Below are positions 1-11,612 of a stretch of DNA of 64,000 nt, piece after piece. Origin of the DNA: Cyclaneusma minus (taxonomy: Eukaryota; Ascomycota; Leotiomycetes; Marthamycetales; Marthamycetaceae); NCBI GenBank assembly GCA_037179335.1, contig JAKZHN010000032.1, forward strand, positions 124,001-188,000, written 5' to 3'. The notes under the pieces are model-generated. The model did not search any database, was not told the DNA's origin, and worked only from the letters and a program-made list of their open reading frames with translations. The position numbers were made by a program, and so were the translations under genes. Numbering within the stretch: position 1 is the first letter of the stretch; the number at the start of each line of letters is the position of its first letter.

Positions 1-140
1 GCTTTCATTTTAACCCCAGGGAAAAAAAAGGCGGGAGCCACGTGCACCAAACCAACATGAACCAAATCCCACTTCCTTCCTCAGGCATCAGACCTGAACA
101 GGTTTAGTAACTTCACAATCTAAAGATTGGAAGCATAACC

Positions 141-375
141 CCAATTACTTGGAATCTCTCCTGAGTACCTACTTTGGATTTCTCCTAGTTACTTGGGATA
201 ACCCCAATGACTTGGAATAACCCTAATATTACTTGGAATTCTCCTAACTGCTTTGATTTTTCCTGGTTACTTGGAATAACCCTAATTACTTTGAATTCTC
301 CTGATCACTTGGAATTCTCCTAATCACTTGGAATAACCATAATTACTTGGGTTTCTCATAACTACTTGGAATAAT
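141..375 (+). repeat. Degenerate 19-bp minisatellite, array 1
   Basis: About twelve tandem units of roughly 19 bases, each a variant of AATTACTTGGAATNCTCCT or AATTACTTGGAATAACCCT. Period and core (ACTTGGAAT followed by a CTCC or ACCC tail) hold across the array while single bases drift. The same unit recurs at 24727, 43410, 43795, 45965 and, on the other strand, 49210. No coding or RNA function is visible. Confidence 0.9.
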
Positions 376-607
376 TCAAATGAGATGACTTTTCGAAGCC
401 AGCCAGGGTATTCTCCCTTAATTCGATAGCAAACACGAGAGAACCTCCAAGTTGTCCGCCGAGCTGCCCCGCAACCGAAACCGCGCCAAACCTCGCTTCA
501 ATGACGCTAACGGAATAACGATAATCCACTAGCGCCATTCTGAAAATTTCGCGGGCATAAAACCCACGATTTCTCGAAACTCTCTTTCGACCCTCGTGCG
601 GCGAAAG

Positions 608-1430
608 GGTCACAACTGTGACCGCAGTTATATTGACAGTTTCCCCTGTACTTGGCCGCTCCTCAGTAGCGGCACGAGTGTCAGCCCTTTCACAGAAGAA
701 ACCATTGCATCCAGCTGCGCTGCCATTCGAAAGGCGCGCGCCTGCGTCCATGGATTTGCTGTGGACGTACGCCTTCAGTTTGTCTGTCATGGGCCTGAGG
801 TGCGACGTAGGGCGCGCGTGGGTGGCCGGCTGAACATTACTTCGAACCAACTGGGGCTTTGTGTGGGATTTGTGGGCTCTGGACTAGTCGTCGAGGGATC
901 TATGTGGTGATTGTTCGCTTGGAGGCTCGACTGGACGAGGCCCTGAGAAGAGCGATCTGGCCACTGGACTTCAAAGTCGGCTTGAGTGCGCGCTGGGAGA
1001 AGGCAGATAGAGCTGCGCTGGCGCTGCTTGGGAAGGGGAAGAGAAGCTGGCCAGATTCAGACGTCGTGTGTGTGGATTTGGCAGGTGTTTCTCGAACACT
1101 CGCCTGGGATGGATGCCCATACAACAATACAATGATGCCACCAAGTTACAGATATCTTTTGAAAAGTATCTCCATCACTTCTGCTCATCTTTTGCGTCTC
1201 GTGCCATCGGTGTACACAATGTCATTTGCATGTATTCCCGTGTCGAAGGGCAGGCAGCCTGCGACCTGATGCTCTCTTCGGTCAACCATGGAGACTCATC
1301 GACTTACCGGCATCATACAATCTGCTGATAGAAAAACCGTTCCCAGCCTGCTTCGGTGGCCGACACTCATGCCATTACTGAGGAATGGCCAAGGACACGG
1401 GAATGTATAACTGCGGTCACAGTTGTAACC
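608..1430. repeat. Diverged inverted repeat, arms 608-686 and 1358-1430
   Basis: The left arm begins GGTCACAACTGTGACCGCAG. The reverse complement of the right arm begins GGTTACAACTGTGACCGCAG. Both then continue through CTTGGCC, CCTCAGTA and GAGTGTC(A/G)GCC in the same order with small indels. Arms of about 75 bases, about 670 bases apart, could be the ends of a small non-autonomous element or an inverted duplication. No transposase frame lies between them and I see no clear target-site duplication. Confidence 0.65.
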
Positions 1431-1452
1431 ATCTTGCCTTCTCCAACAAATC

Positions 1453-1485
1453 GCGTGCCCTACCCCCTTCGGGGGTTGGGCACGC
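1453..1485. other. Perfect hairpin with TTC loop
   Basis: GCGTGCCC pairs with GGGCACGC. Inside that, CCCCC pairs with GGGGG around a TTC loop, with one TA/TT mismatch step between the two stems. It is a very stable DNA or RNA fold in gene-free sequence. There is no T-run after it, so no claim of a terminator is made. Confidence 0.8.
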
Positions 1486-2868
1486 ACTGCTATATCACAA
1501 GGTGCCTAGGCAGTGTTGTACTGTTCTGGGACTGGCTGGCTGTTTCTCATTCGTGATTTGAATGAGGCTAAGTTATTCAGATAACAGGTCGGCTCTTGTT
1601 TATAGAGGTCTTGCGACTGCCCTTGCCAACCCCATTCCTGGGGGCTGAGAAGGAGGTGTAGGAAAGTGTGATCCATAGACCCCCAGGACTCCCATCGCGT
1701 TTGGATCTGATTAACAGAGCTTAGGTACATTACAAGTCGCTGTCAGGGCGACCCCAATTCAAGTTCTGACTTTCTTTCACACATCTCACATGTGACAGTT
1801 CATCAGGGCATAGGCAACACAGTTACCCTGGCAGTGGCAGTTGACCTGGAAAACTCATGAAGGGCAGAAGCACGAAAGAGAAAAAGTGCTATTAAGATTA
1901 CCAAGTTGTAAGCTCCACCGCACCTTGCTCATCGGTTCGGCCAAACCCATCCACGCGGCCGGCCTGCCTTTCTTCCAGCTTTCTAAACTGAATCAGCGTT
2001 GAAGAGCATCACAGGGCATTATAACACCACCCGCGTCTTCAGGAATATATCATGCTTCGACCACCAATAGCAAACTCCTTCTTGCCCAGCGTCTTGCCGC
2101 TCCGCTATCATTCATGTCAAAGTGTTGTACCCAGCCGCCTCATTGGATATATGAGCTTCTTGCCATCGCTAGCTCCGAGAGCTTAGACAGCCCGCTTCAT
2201 CTCTACACGACCTTCTCACCGCTAAGGTCGCTTTTCTGCGCAGCTCGTAGAGCTCGTTTAAGGTCTTTCGCATGGCGTCGATTGCGTCGCTCTTGGTCTC
2301 GCCCTGCTAGGGCCTCTCTGCGTGATGCTCTATTCGAGGGCTTGTGTATGCAAAGAAGGAAAGCGAGCAGGCTGTGGAGGATGGCTGCCAGTTTGCTGAT
2401 TGTTCTAGCATTCGACGGCTATGTTGGGGCGCGTGGGGAAGTTGTGGACCAGTCATGAGAAGCCTTTCAGATTTTTATTCTCAGGGAGGGTATGAGAGTG
2501 TCAGGAGATGAGCTGGATGTGGTTTGGCGGAACAGTCACTTGGTGCGTAGGGCATGTGTAGACACCAAGGTATGAAAGTTTCAAGAAGGAGAATTGGGGG
2601 AACGGTGAGCGGATGTTTCTGTCTCGTTCCTAGATTTAGAGCGATGTGGTCTTGGCATCCCTGGAAGGGCTGTAGTGGCCTAGATGGTTTCTTGAACCCC
2701 TGGATTGCCTTTGGCCGAGTCGGTCCAAGTTTCCGGGAAAATTGCCGGTAGCTAAGCCTGTGCTCGGAGCTTAGACCGGTTCAAGGAATCACCTTCTAGA
2801 TTGAAGATACAAACGTGGCAATCCCTCGTGGCCGCCTAGTATGTACGAACGAGAATAGTCAATAGAGC

Positions 2869-4085
2869 TCAGGCACTATCGATCCGTTTCCTCAAGCTCG
2901 CAATTTTGTCTGGAGACGCCTTGCAGCATCCGCCAACAAGAATGCTCTTCCACATAGGTTGCGATCGGCACCTGACCTTCGTTGATTGCAAAATATCAAA
3001 GATCTCTTCGTCCCAAGGAGCCTAGCCAGTGCAGATGGTTAGCAGTCACAGATCGCTAGTAGGGAAGATGAACACTTTAAAGGCAAGAAAAGAAATATGC
3101 GCCCTACATTCTGCTGAGAGGTCATCCCTGGGGGCAACTCCCAAGTTTGAGTCGTAGTATTGTAGACCTCCCCGGTCGTTCCATCGGGATAGATGACCAG
3201 CGATGGCCATTCAAGACCCGCGGCTTCTACAATATCCTTGACGGCTGTCTCGTAAAGCGAAAGTAGAGTCCTGAGCCTGCCAACCTTGGTACAGTTTATG
3301 CCGATGCCCATCGGTGCAGCGAGGCCCTGACCAGGCTTCAGCATTGCTTCAACCACCTGGCGGACAGTACTCCCATCCGGTAGTCTATCCTGCATGCCCT
3401 CGTCGGAATTAGGAAACACACAGGCGATCCAGAACTCCTTAGATCCAGGGCAAGAGGATCTATCTCCGCAGACCGAAGAGACTGCATGCCTAACGGCCCA
3501 GATCTCATTGAGCATAGGCAAAGTTTCGAAAGCGATGAGGGAAATAGATTCCCAGGTAGCTGGGTCTGTGGAGAAGGCGAGAAGCCGCTCCGCGTGCCAT
3601 TCTGCCAGCTGTGGAATGCTCTGATGAGCGCTGTCGTACTTGCCACTGTATTCTTGGCTTGGAATGAGCGTGGCGCCGTAGGCTCCCAGGCTTAGTGCTA
3701 TTCGGCGAGCAGTGCCGTTTGCTGATCCCGGGGATCCCGAAGAGAGGGCCTTGCGGGCGAGAGAGATAGCAGAGCGCATGAAGCTCGCTGCCTCCTCTTT
3801 GGTATACGGATCCGAGACATGGTGGTCTCCATCTGTGTGGGATGGCAGGCGGGGCGTCAAGTGAAAGCCGTTGAACGAGGCCTGGTAGGTGGCAGTCAAG
3901 AGCATGTCGGCGCCGGCGGAGGCAAAGGCAGTCTGTGCAGCCAGCAGAGTCTCGGGGGCGGAAAGCAGGAGATGGGAGGACCACATGGGGGTCAGGTGAC
4001 TGAACTTGACAGCATAAAAATCGTCCAGAGTGGTCCCAAGTCCGCCGTCCAGCAGAAGAACGGGCGGTTCGCTGGATGCAGACAT
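2869..4085 (-). CDS. Homocysteine S-methyltransferase
   Basis: Two exons on the minus strand, 4085-3108 and 3021-2869, with an 86-base intron (GTAGGG donor, TGCTAAC branch, CTAG acceptor) joined in phase 0; 376 aa. The protein fits the zinc-dependent homocysteine S-methyltransferase family (yeast Mht1/Sam4 type), which moves a methyl group from S-methylmethionine or S-adenosylmethionine to homocysteine to make methionine in the cytosol. The N-terminus has the LLDGGLGTTL motif (about residues 10-20). The zinc ligands are visible: Cys265 in GINCTK, and Cys358-Cys359 in GGCC, which lies in exon 2 and is missed if the intron is not removed. An in-frame ATG exists at 4211, but the conserved core starts ten residues after the ATG at 4085, so I prefer the latter. 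The methyl donor cannot be read from sequence. Confidence 0.93.
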
Positions 4086-6329
4086 GATGGCACCGAACAG
4101 AACTCGCTGGCCCTCACTAGAGGAAAGCAGAAAGCAGAAATCGGCCTTGTCGGGATCCTCTTGAGGTCTCGACCTTGGAAAGAGCAAGTCGGCTTCGAAA
4201 TTATAAAGCAAGATAGGCCCAAGAAAGGTAGTCGAACAGCCTCTTCTCTGGGAGAGGACAGAAATACATGTAGAATAGACGCTAGAAGGTTTCCAAATCT
4301 AGATTGCGCCGCGCGTGCAAAGCTTCAACCAGCCCAACCTGGGAATGGGAAAGACGGGAACAAAAAAGGCACGAAATCCGATGGCGGCTGGACAAATTGT
4401 ATCTTGTCAGAAAAACGATGACAGCGTCATGTGACGCACGCGCTCCCTCACGCTGACACGCTGGAGCGTTCTGGCCATTTTCCCAGTCAGTTTCATGAGA
4501 GAATTCGAAGGATGACTTGCTGGATCCAGACCCGCGAAGCCTCGCATTATTGAACTCAAGTCTGGGCCTCGTGCGGCTCATCTCGAGTACATTCTGATAT
4601 AGTGCTGCTAGGCGAGACGAAGGCACTCAGCGCAGCTCAGGCGGAAAGCGAGGTTCGGGATGGATAAGGTGGCAACAGACTGCAACTTCCCAACATGAAT
4701 GACATGCAACGTTGCCTTAGTAAAGAGCGCCGGCTGCCTCTATTAGGAGCGTGCGACGGGCAGGCGGGCGCAACAGCAAGGCAGATGCAGCTCTCTCGTC
4801 GTCGAGGGTTGAAGTCACTCCTCATCCCTTCAAGTTGACTCGAACTCCGGCTGGTTGATGACGTTCGCAGACACGGCAGGCCGGTCTAGACTGCGCTCCA
4901 TTACATGCACTCTGCCACTACTGGGTAGTATTCGCTAGTCAATGCCATCTTGCCACATTATTACACGTATTATTGACAGGATACAAAATCAACTGGCGTG
5001 CTTTTAATAAGAAATGCTGTGAAGCTGGGCCTGGATCTGAGGTCGCGCGGAAATAAATTGGGGAGATGGTTGGCGCCCGGTGCCATTGTTCCGGGACCGG
5101 CAGGATCGTCATGGCGCGGGGGTTCTAGACCGTGGGCCATGCACAAGGATCAGCAGCAGGGGAGCGCGCCTGTGGCCTCAACTGCCTTCATGAACCCAGA
5201 GAAGGCCACATAACAATAGGAGCACCACTAAATCAAGCGAAACAAGAGAGCGCCACATAGCGACATGTAACGGCAAAATATGACGTTGAATCTGCAAATG
5301 CTGACCGAGCGGAAGGCGACGCCCAGAGCCACAGGTCAGTATCGTAAAACATGGCCTGCATTCTTCTTTCTTCCCGGAGCGTGTAGTCCTTGTTCAGCAG
5401 GCTACCTAGCTGAGGTAGTCAAGCATCATGGTCGTTGACCTACCACGGCTTCTCTAACCTTCTCTCCAGCTCGCATGCCGCCTGTGATGCTCGCTTAGGT
5501 GGCCGAGTTACCCTTCAGCTGATACAAGCCCAAGCCCATTCTCCGACCCCAAGCCAACAACGTCACTCCAAGCCGCACCCCCAAGACGACAACGGTCCAC
5601 CCTTTGTCTGGCCGCCGCCGACGAACTCTCTTCCGTCTGCCGCCCGAGTCCGAGATTGTCGTGACAGGGCTAGAGACTCTGCACTCCCGCACGCGCACGC
5701 TATGTACAAGCCTCAACACTGCTGCTCCAAGCCTCAGCACGAGAGCGCCCAATCCCCAAACTTGGCCGGCCGAGGCTCGCTGTTCGACAAGACCACTTAG
5801 GCGTCTTTGCCGTGTACCGCACACATCGACGTCGAACCAAACGGAACCAAATTGACCTCGACCTGGTACCGCCCCATAACACCAATATCACACCAACCAC
5901 TACCATTCTAGAACGTTGTACAGCCCATTACACTTTAACCCTGCTTTGCAATCCGTGTGTTCCGAGCGAGTCACCACTCTCTCTGTTATTATTGATTCAA
6001 GTTTGGGGAACGCCCCCGTGCTTCGAGTACTTGGAGCTCCCTCTTAGCTTCCTCGGCACTTAAGGTCGACTAGTACTAGCTACTAAAATACCGCTTAGTA
6101 CCAACTTTATTATCCGTCTCATCGCGCCTCGAACAAAAGGACTTTGACACCCAACTGCTCCTGGACGGCGGCGGTGTTTTAAGGGAACTTCGTGAACCGA
6201 ACAACGCATTGTTGAAAAGAGTCATATGTTTGCAATCCAGATATCGTCTGCAATCCAGATATCGTCTTCAGCGTGGCGCGAAATACTGATTCCGCTGGAG
6301 GAGGGGACTAGGGGACTGCAGGATTCGGG
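4086..6329. other. Intergenic region and probable leader of the kinase gene
   Basis: No gene is supported. The last 900 bases are pyrimidine-rich and probably include the promoter and 5' leader of the histidine kinase. Two perfect tandem 18-base copies (6231-6248 and 6249-6266, each TGCAATCCAGATATCGTC) lie about 65 bases before the kinase start. Open frames at 4282-4626 and 5435-6063 run on both strands over the same bases and lack any family signature, so I read them as chance. Confidence 0.6.
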
Positions 6330-8949
6330 ATGGAGCCTAGCGACGGCTATATAGAGAGGAGGACGTTATGTCTCCCAAATAACGCCCAGGCGACCATCAC
6401 TCACGGAGGGGAGACTGGGTTCGCGGATGCTCTACAGACCTTGTTCTACGCGGCCGAAAGCAATGCCATCGAACGACTTGTCTTGCTGAAGGCCAAGCTC
6501 AAGGCTGCTAGCACTTACGACTTCTGGGCGATCCTGATGGAAGAAATGTGTGAGATCACCGGGTCCCAGTGTGGCTTTGTGGCCAAGCGGGTACTGGTGG
6601 ACGATTCGGATATTGCGGTAGAGATGCCAGCAATCGGCGAGCCAGGAAGTTGCTTGCTTGGTGTAGCATTTTACCTGAACAATGGAAGCGATGTCAAGAC
6701 TCTGCACCGCGACTACCAGTATCAAGCATACGGCAGTAAGAATTTCATCACTTTATATCCGATCTGTCTTGCTAAACTATCATAGCACCTTGCGCCCATA
6801 TGAGACACGACAAGGTCTTCATAGTCCCCGAGAGGTTGGCAGATTTCACTCCAGAAAACCCCAACCAACTTCCCTGGAAGCGATCCGAAGCTTTTATAGG
6901 AGTTCCTCTATGGTCAGAGGGCAAGTGTTTTGCTCATTTCGGCCTGATCTGGTCGTCCGAGGGCGAGTCGCGACGCAGGTTGAGCTGGGGTTTCATCGAG
7001 ATGTTTCTGCACGCTCTTGAGGACCTGATCTTGGAGCGCATCGTGGCTGGTGATGGTTTTGCACAGGGCGCTTCTTGCTCGTCCGTCACAGCTCCTACCA
7101 AGGTTGTTCCGACTCAGGCGGTCTCCCCTGGACAATCACTAAAGCCGTATGCTCGAAGCATCTCTCACGAGTTGCGAACGCCCATGCATGGAGTGATTGG
7201 GATGCTGGATGTAATGCACGCTACAGTCTTGGAAGCTCTTGAAAAGGAGGAGGCTGAGGCAGGTCGGGCGGTCTTTGAGGATTTGAGGCAAAGTATCGAA
7301 GACGTTCAAGGTATGCTGCTATAAATCCCTGTTTACTCTCCTTTCGTCATTGGCTTAACAGGAGTCGCCAAGCATTCCGTTAGAGGAAGAACTGTTGGAT
7401 CTGCATCTGTCCATTGCTAACAAAATATCCAGACAGCTCAAGGCGTGCCGTCGAAGCTGCTGATAACGTCATCTATGCTTACGACCTCAACATGAAGATG
7501 CCAGACACGCCTCTGAGCCCCCCTGAATCTGTCGTTGTTCCTCGATCCAGGCCGGCTATTCTTTCCTTGGACGATATTTCGACTCCACAGGATGGTTGTA
7601 GTCGTGGCAAACGGATACGTGATGAAGAATGCGAGTCGCCAGCTGCAAAGAGACCTGCTCAACTGAAGGATGTGGAAAAAATGAGGACCCCGCAATCGGC
7701 ACCCCCTGGCCCGTCTAACACCAGTGGGACTACGGAGAACGAGTTTCCCTTCCCGCCAATGGATACAATTTCGCCGAGTCCGTCGCCGGCCATAACTCCC
7801 ACGGATACTGTTATCAACCTGCGCAAGTTCATGCTCTTCTCGCTGGATAAGGCGTTACGACGCTGGCAAAGAGCAGGGAAACATCAATCATTTCGTGATG
7901 TCAATGATACGATTGTCATGGAAAGGAGGGGTAGCGACAATGTCTTGTACACGCAGGTTGTGGCTCTTTCGATCGCTCCCGACGTCCCGGAAACCCTTAC
8001 GACCGATGAAGATTTTCTGCATTTCGCTATCCAGAAGATTCTCGACAATGCTGTCAAGTTCACGGAGAATGGCTCCATAGCCATCGACCTACGCATGTCT
8101 TCGAATAACAACATTATAGAGGTTCGAGTCATAGACACCGGCTGTGGTATGAGCGAGGAGGTCAAGATGCACTTATTTGAGCCACACTTCCAGGCAGACT
8201 CGTCGATTGCTCGGCGAAGAGAAGGCCTTGGATTGAGTTTATTCAACGCAAAAGCCCACGTCCGCTTGATTCTAGAGGGCGACATGAGTCTCGAATATTC
8301 TGAGACCAGCGGTCCTTTCAGAGGGTCCGAATTCCTCATTCGTCTACCACGTGCATTATCCAGAAAGACCAAGCCATTGCCCGGGTTTGCCCCTACGCTA
8401 GCCGGGAAAGCACCGCACACTCCCGCCGGTACTCTCGAGAGGTCTCAAACAGAGTACAGCAGCCCTTCGCCTCTACGCGCCGCGATAGCCAGGCCTAAGT
8501 CTATGCCACCGAATATCAATTCCAAGCTCGGCCGCGACTGCCCACTCAATATATTAGTCGCCGAAGACAACCCGCTGAATCGGAATATTGTGATCGGCGC
8601 TCTCAAGAAGCTGGGATACTCACCCTCCAACGTCGTCCTTGCTTTTGATGGCGTTCAAGCGGTTGCTTGCTATGAGGCTTCGCTGCTTGGTCCTCTGGAC
8701 CAACGCATCAATGCCGTTTTGATGGATATTTGGATGCCGACTATGGACGGTTACGAGGCAACCGAGAAGATTCTGAAATTAGCCCAGAGTCAGGGGTTGG
8801 ACTTGCCTGTGGTGGGTGTCACGGCGGACATCACCGATGAGAGTCGCGAAAACGCGAAGTTGGCGGGCATGAGAGGTTATTTGCCCAAGCCTTTCAAGGT
8901 GGTCGAGCTCCAGAATGTCATTCTCGAGCATTTTCAACGAAAGGGATGA
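6330..8949 (+). CDS. Hybrid histidine kinase (GAF-HisKA-HATPase-receiver)
   Basis: Three exons: 6330-6735, 6786-7310 and 7433-8949, with introns of 50 and 122 bases; 815 aa. Joining them restores conserved text (AYGT across intron 1, DVQDSSRRAVEAADN across intron 2). Domains in order: a GAF-like sensor at about 50-190; a HisKA dimerisation domain with phospho-acceptor His263 in SHELRTPMHG; a long Pro/Ser/Thr-rich linker at about 325-455 with basic patches GKRIR and AAKRP; a HATPase with N-box ILDNAVKFT (about 513-521), DTGCGM (545-550) and GLGLS; a C-terminal receiver with Asp742 in VLMDIWMP and Lys796 in PKPF. No membrane segment is visible, so it is probably a soluble cytoplasmic or nuclear sensor feeding a His-Asp phosphorelay through an HPt protein encoded elsewhere. 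Intron 2 also contains an unused TTAACAG acceptor. The signal sensed is unknown. Confidence 0.93.
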
Positions 8950-9624
8950 CGCGTGTCAGCGCAGCCAGCCAGTCGCCTGATGGTGTCCCTTTGGGACAGG
9001 GCTTTGGTGGCTTCTTTTGGTCCAATCTTTCGCCATTAATTAGCGTTGCATCTGATTTGAGACCGGCTTAGGAGTTTTGAGGCTGGTCATGGCATGCGGA
9101 TTTTGGTCTTTGGATGACATCTCAAGGCGCTTATGGCACACGGGCAATGGACATCGTACATGATACCAGAGGTTAGGAATCAGGATAATATGGGGTTCGA
9201 CTTTCGGAGCAGTCAAGGCAGGGACACATGGCGATCCGTTGGGGGTTCTGAAAGCTCTTTACATACGGCATTACATAGTAGCAACGAGGTAGATAAATAA
9301 GAATGGAGAATGGAGAATTGAGAAATTGGAAGTGCAGTTCGAGCAGTTTCAACATCTTCAATGAATGTTCATTAGAGATGAACTCGTGCCGATCCATTGA
9401 TACAGGTACTACATATTCGCAATCGCGGCCGTGCCGAAGGGGATCATGTGGGGGCGCCCCAAGATGCGCTGGCGGGAAATTGCATTGCGGGGAAATCCTT
9501 AACCCTTAACATACAGTAGAAGCGTCAATGGAAGTCTGGGGAACATGACAAACGTCACTGCATGCTACCTCTCACAATTCTTGCAGCTTCCTTTGCACCT
9601 AACATGTAGCAAGTCCTACGCAAG
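8950..9624. other. Intergenic, kinase 3' end and lipase promoter
   Basis: No gene is supported. The stretch separates two genes on the same strand and should hold the kinase 3' UTR and the lipase promoter. I see no tandem repeat or RNA gene in it. Confidence 0.6.
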
Positions 9625-11253
9625 ATGCGCACCCTCGCCATCTTGGTCGCTGTCCTCGCCCTTTCAACCAGCGCAGTGCAAACTTGCCGTCCTCTGCCCA
9701 CCGACTCCCACGGTCTCCCTCATCTCCCCAAACATACGCCATCTCCACTGCCAGACTTGCGCCTGCAGGACATTCCGTTCGACCCTTCCCCGTCCCTTTC
9801 CAGCCATGATGCGAGCTTCAATCCCAACATCTCTTTGTCGCTGTTTGCCGAGCTCGAGGAATTCTCGAGGATAGTTGATATAAGCTACTGCGTCGGTACA
9901 ACTGGCATTCAGAAGCCTTTCTCATGTCTGGGCCGATGCAGCGAGTTTAGTGGGCGGGGTTTTGAGCTCGTTGAGACGTGGAATACGGGCGTCTTGATGA
10001 CCGATTCGTGTGGCTACGTGGTTGTGGATCACGGCATTGAGAAAGGCAAAGCACTGGGTGAAAGCACGCAGAAACATTTCGGCTTGCGGGACGATAAATC
10101 GGATGACAAGACTCTGGGGACAGATGATAGAACGCAGGACAATAAATCCAAAGGTCGAATTATCGTTGCCTTCAGAGGAACGTATAGCCTGGCCAACACG
10201 ATCGTGGACCTGAGTACAATTCCGCAAGAATATGTTCCTTATCCCGGAGATCCAGACGAAGAAGACCCTGGTGCGATCTTGGGCATGCCTATATGTGCTA
10301 CAAACGCCAAAGACCGCACCTGGGCCCAACGCATCTGGAATTCTCTCCCTCCTTTCCTACTTCCTAGCACCCATTCTGCTGCCCAAGCAGGCGAACCCCT
10401 AAGAGTAACGAAGCACAAACGACCCAAAGGTCCAAAATGCACAAACTGTACCGTCCACTCCGGCTTCCTAACATCCTACACCTCCACCCGCTCCGTTCTC
10501 CTTCCAACCCTCAAGAACCTCATCACCGCTTACCCCGACTACTCGCTCCATCTAGTCGGCCACTCCCTCGGCGGCGCCGTCGCCTGTCTCGCAGCCCTTG
10601 AATACGAAGTTCTAGGCTGGCAGCCTACAATCACAACCTTCGGCGAGCCGCGCGTAGGCAATACCGGATTTCGGGGCTACGTTGACTCGATTTTCGAGCT
10701 TGGGGATATGCAGTCGTCTGGGGATGGCGGATGTTATAGACGCGTTACGCACGTTGATGATCCGGTTCCGTTGCTGCCGCTCTCGGAATGGAGCTATCGA
10801 CCACATGCGGGCGAGGTTTACATTAGTAGACCTGAGTTGCCGCCTTTGGTGTCTGATATTCGACATTGTGATGGAGATGAGGATGCGGATTGCATAGAGG
10901 GCGCTGATGCTTCGCTGACGGAGTCTTCGGATGCTTTTGGAACCGCTTCTGAGGCAATGCGCAAAGGAGGCATCGAGGTTCTGAAAGAGCTTGGTGGGTT
11001 CGATAATCCGGAGATGAGGAAGTTGCTTAGTATGTATAATGAGAGGGCTTTGCACTACTCTGAAGAGAATTACGTGGATGATGAGCAGGCGCTGGGGAAG
11101 AGAAGCCCTTGGGGTCTTGACTTGGATGCGCGGTTCAAGATCTGGCAGCTTTTGTTCGCCCACAGGGATTACTTCTGGAGACTGGGCGTTTGCATGCCGG
11201 GCGGAGATCCCGGAAACTGGGGTCGTCACTGGTCGCAGGAGGGTCAAATTTGA
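9625..11253 (+). CDS. Secreted class 3 lipase (alpha/beta hydrolase)
   Basis: A single-exon gene of 542 aa. The N-terminus (MRTLAILVAVLALSTSAVQT) is a typical signal peptide, so the product is probably secreted. It carries the fungal class 3 triacylglycerol lipase signatures: IVAFRGTYS for the oxyanion region, the nucleophile elbow GHSLGGA with Ser314, HVDDPVPLLP with probable catalytic Asp379, and, near the C-terminus, FAHRDYFW with probable catalytic His513 before a Cys, as in Thermomyces-type lipases. The family hydrolyses ester bonds of acylglycerols or related esters. At 542 residues it is longer than classical 270-300 aa lipases. The extra length lies in an insert after the oxyanion strand (about residues 205-275) and an acidic segment between the Asp and the His (about 410-490). 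The substrate cannot be read from sequence. Confidence 0.92.
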   Translation: MRTLAILVAVLALSTSAVQTCRPLPTDSHGLPHLPKHTPSPLPDLRLQDIPFDPSPSLSSHDASFNPNISLSLFAELEEFSRIVDISYCVGTTGIQKPFSCLGRCSEFSGRGFELVETWNTGVLMTDSCGYVVVDHGIEKGKALGESTQKHFGLRDDKSDDKTLGTDDRTQDNKSKGRIIVAFRGTYSLANTIVDLSTIPQEYVPYPGDPDEEDPGAILGMPICATNAKDRTWAQRIWNSLPPFLLPSTHSAAQAGEPLRVTKHKRPKGPKCTNCTVHSGFLTSYTSTRSVLLPTLKNLITAYPDYSLHLVGHSLGGAVACLAALEYEVLGWQPTITTFGEPRVGNTGFRGYVDSIFELGDMQSSGDGGCYRRVTHVDDPVPLLPLSEWSYRPHAGEVYISRPELPPLVSDIRHCDGDEDADCIEGADASLTESSDAFGTASEAMRKGGIEVLKELGGFDNPEMRKLLSMYNERALHYSEENYVDDEQALGKRSPWGLDLDARFKIWQLLFAHRDYFWRLGVCMPGGDPGNWGRHWSQEGQI

Positions 11254-11612
11254 GACTATTGCTTGGGATGGGGAAAGGAAAGCAAGGGGGGTGCGGGGTT
11301 TTTTGCTTCAGGGGCTGTGAGTTTGGAGTTCTTTCGTGCCTCCACGACAGATGGCGGGCCTTTGCAACGGTGTTGATGGGCTCTAGTCTCGACTTCATTT
11401 CTGAACGAACCGGCCTCTTGAAACGGTGCATAGCATGCAGATTGGAGTTTGACTCGTTTCGGAGGCTGCATTTCGAGCGAACGGGTTATGGTCCTATACC
11501 ACATTCAATTTGAACGTCTCCTTTTTCCATTGTGAAAGTCCTCTAGCAGCCTACTCAAAACATGGCTTGAAGGTTGCATTTCCAGACAGCAACCTAATAA
11601 GAGTCTTTTTGA
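11254..11612. other. Convergent intergenic region
   Basis: Lies between the 3' ends of the lipase (+) and the acetyltransferase (-). It should contain both 3' UTRs. Short overlapping open frames here have no signature. Confidence 0.6.

Larger units (their letters stand above)
376..2868. other. Gene-free stretch
   Basis: No reading frame here has splice-compatible neighbours, a recognisable motif or convincing codon use. The longest open frames (around 362-850, 859-1269 and 2114-2458) are short, overlap on both strands and resemble nothing I know. The stretch holds an inverted repeat (608-686 with 1358-1430) and a strong hairpin (1453-1485). Base composition is balanced, unlike the AT-rich blocks later in the window. 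A decayed gene around 2160-2460 on the minus strand cannot be excluded but cannot be supported. Confidence 0.6.

Noticed and set aside
362..910. Overlapping open frames on both strands in the first kilobase
   Set aside because: They overlay the arm of an inverted repeat and the end of a minisatellite. The similar peptide text on both ends (NCDRSY) comes from the repeat, not from two genes.
2114..2458. 114-residue open frame and a helix-like reading on the opposite strand
   Set aside because: No family resemblance, no splice partners and arginine-rich text typical of an antisense frame; the minus-strand reading is interrupted by stops.
4282..5213. Open frames upstream of the methyltransferase
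   Set aside because: Short, overlapping on both strands, no motif and no start context that stands out.
7363..7432. A short extra exon in the kinase gene using the TTAACAG acceptor
   Set aside because: It would lead to an in-frame stop; splicing straight to 7433 restores the conserved DSSRRAVEAADN text.
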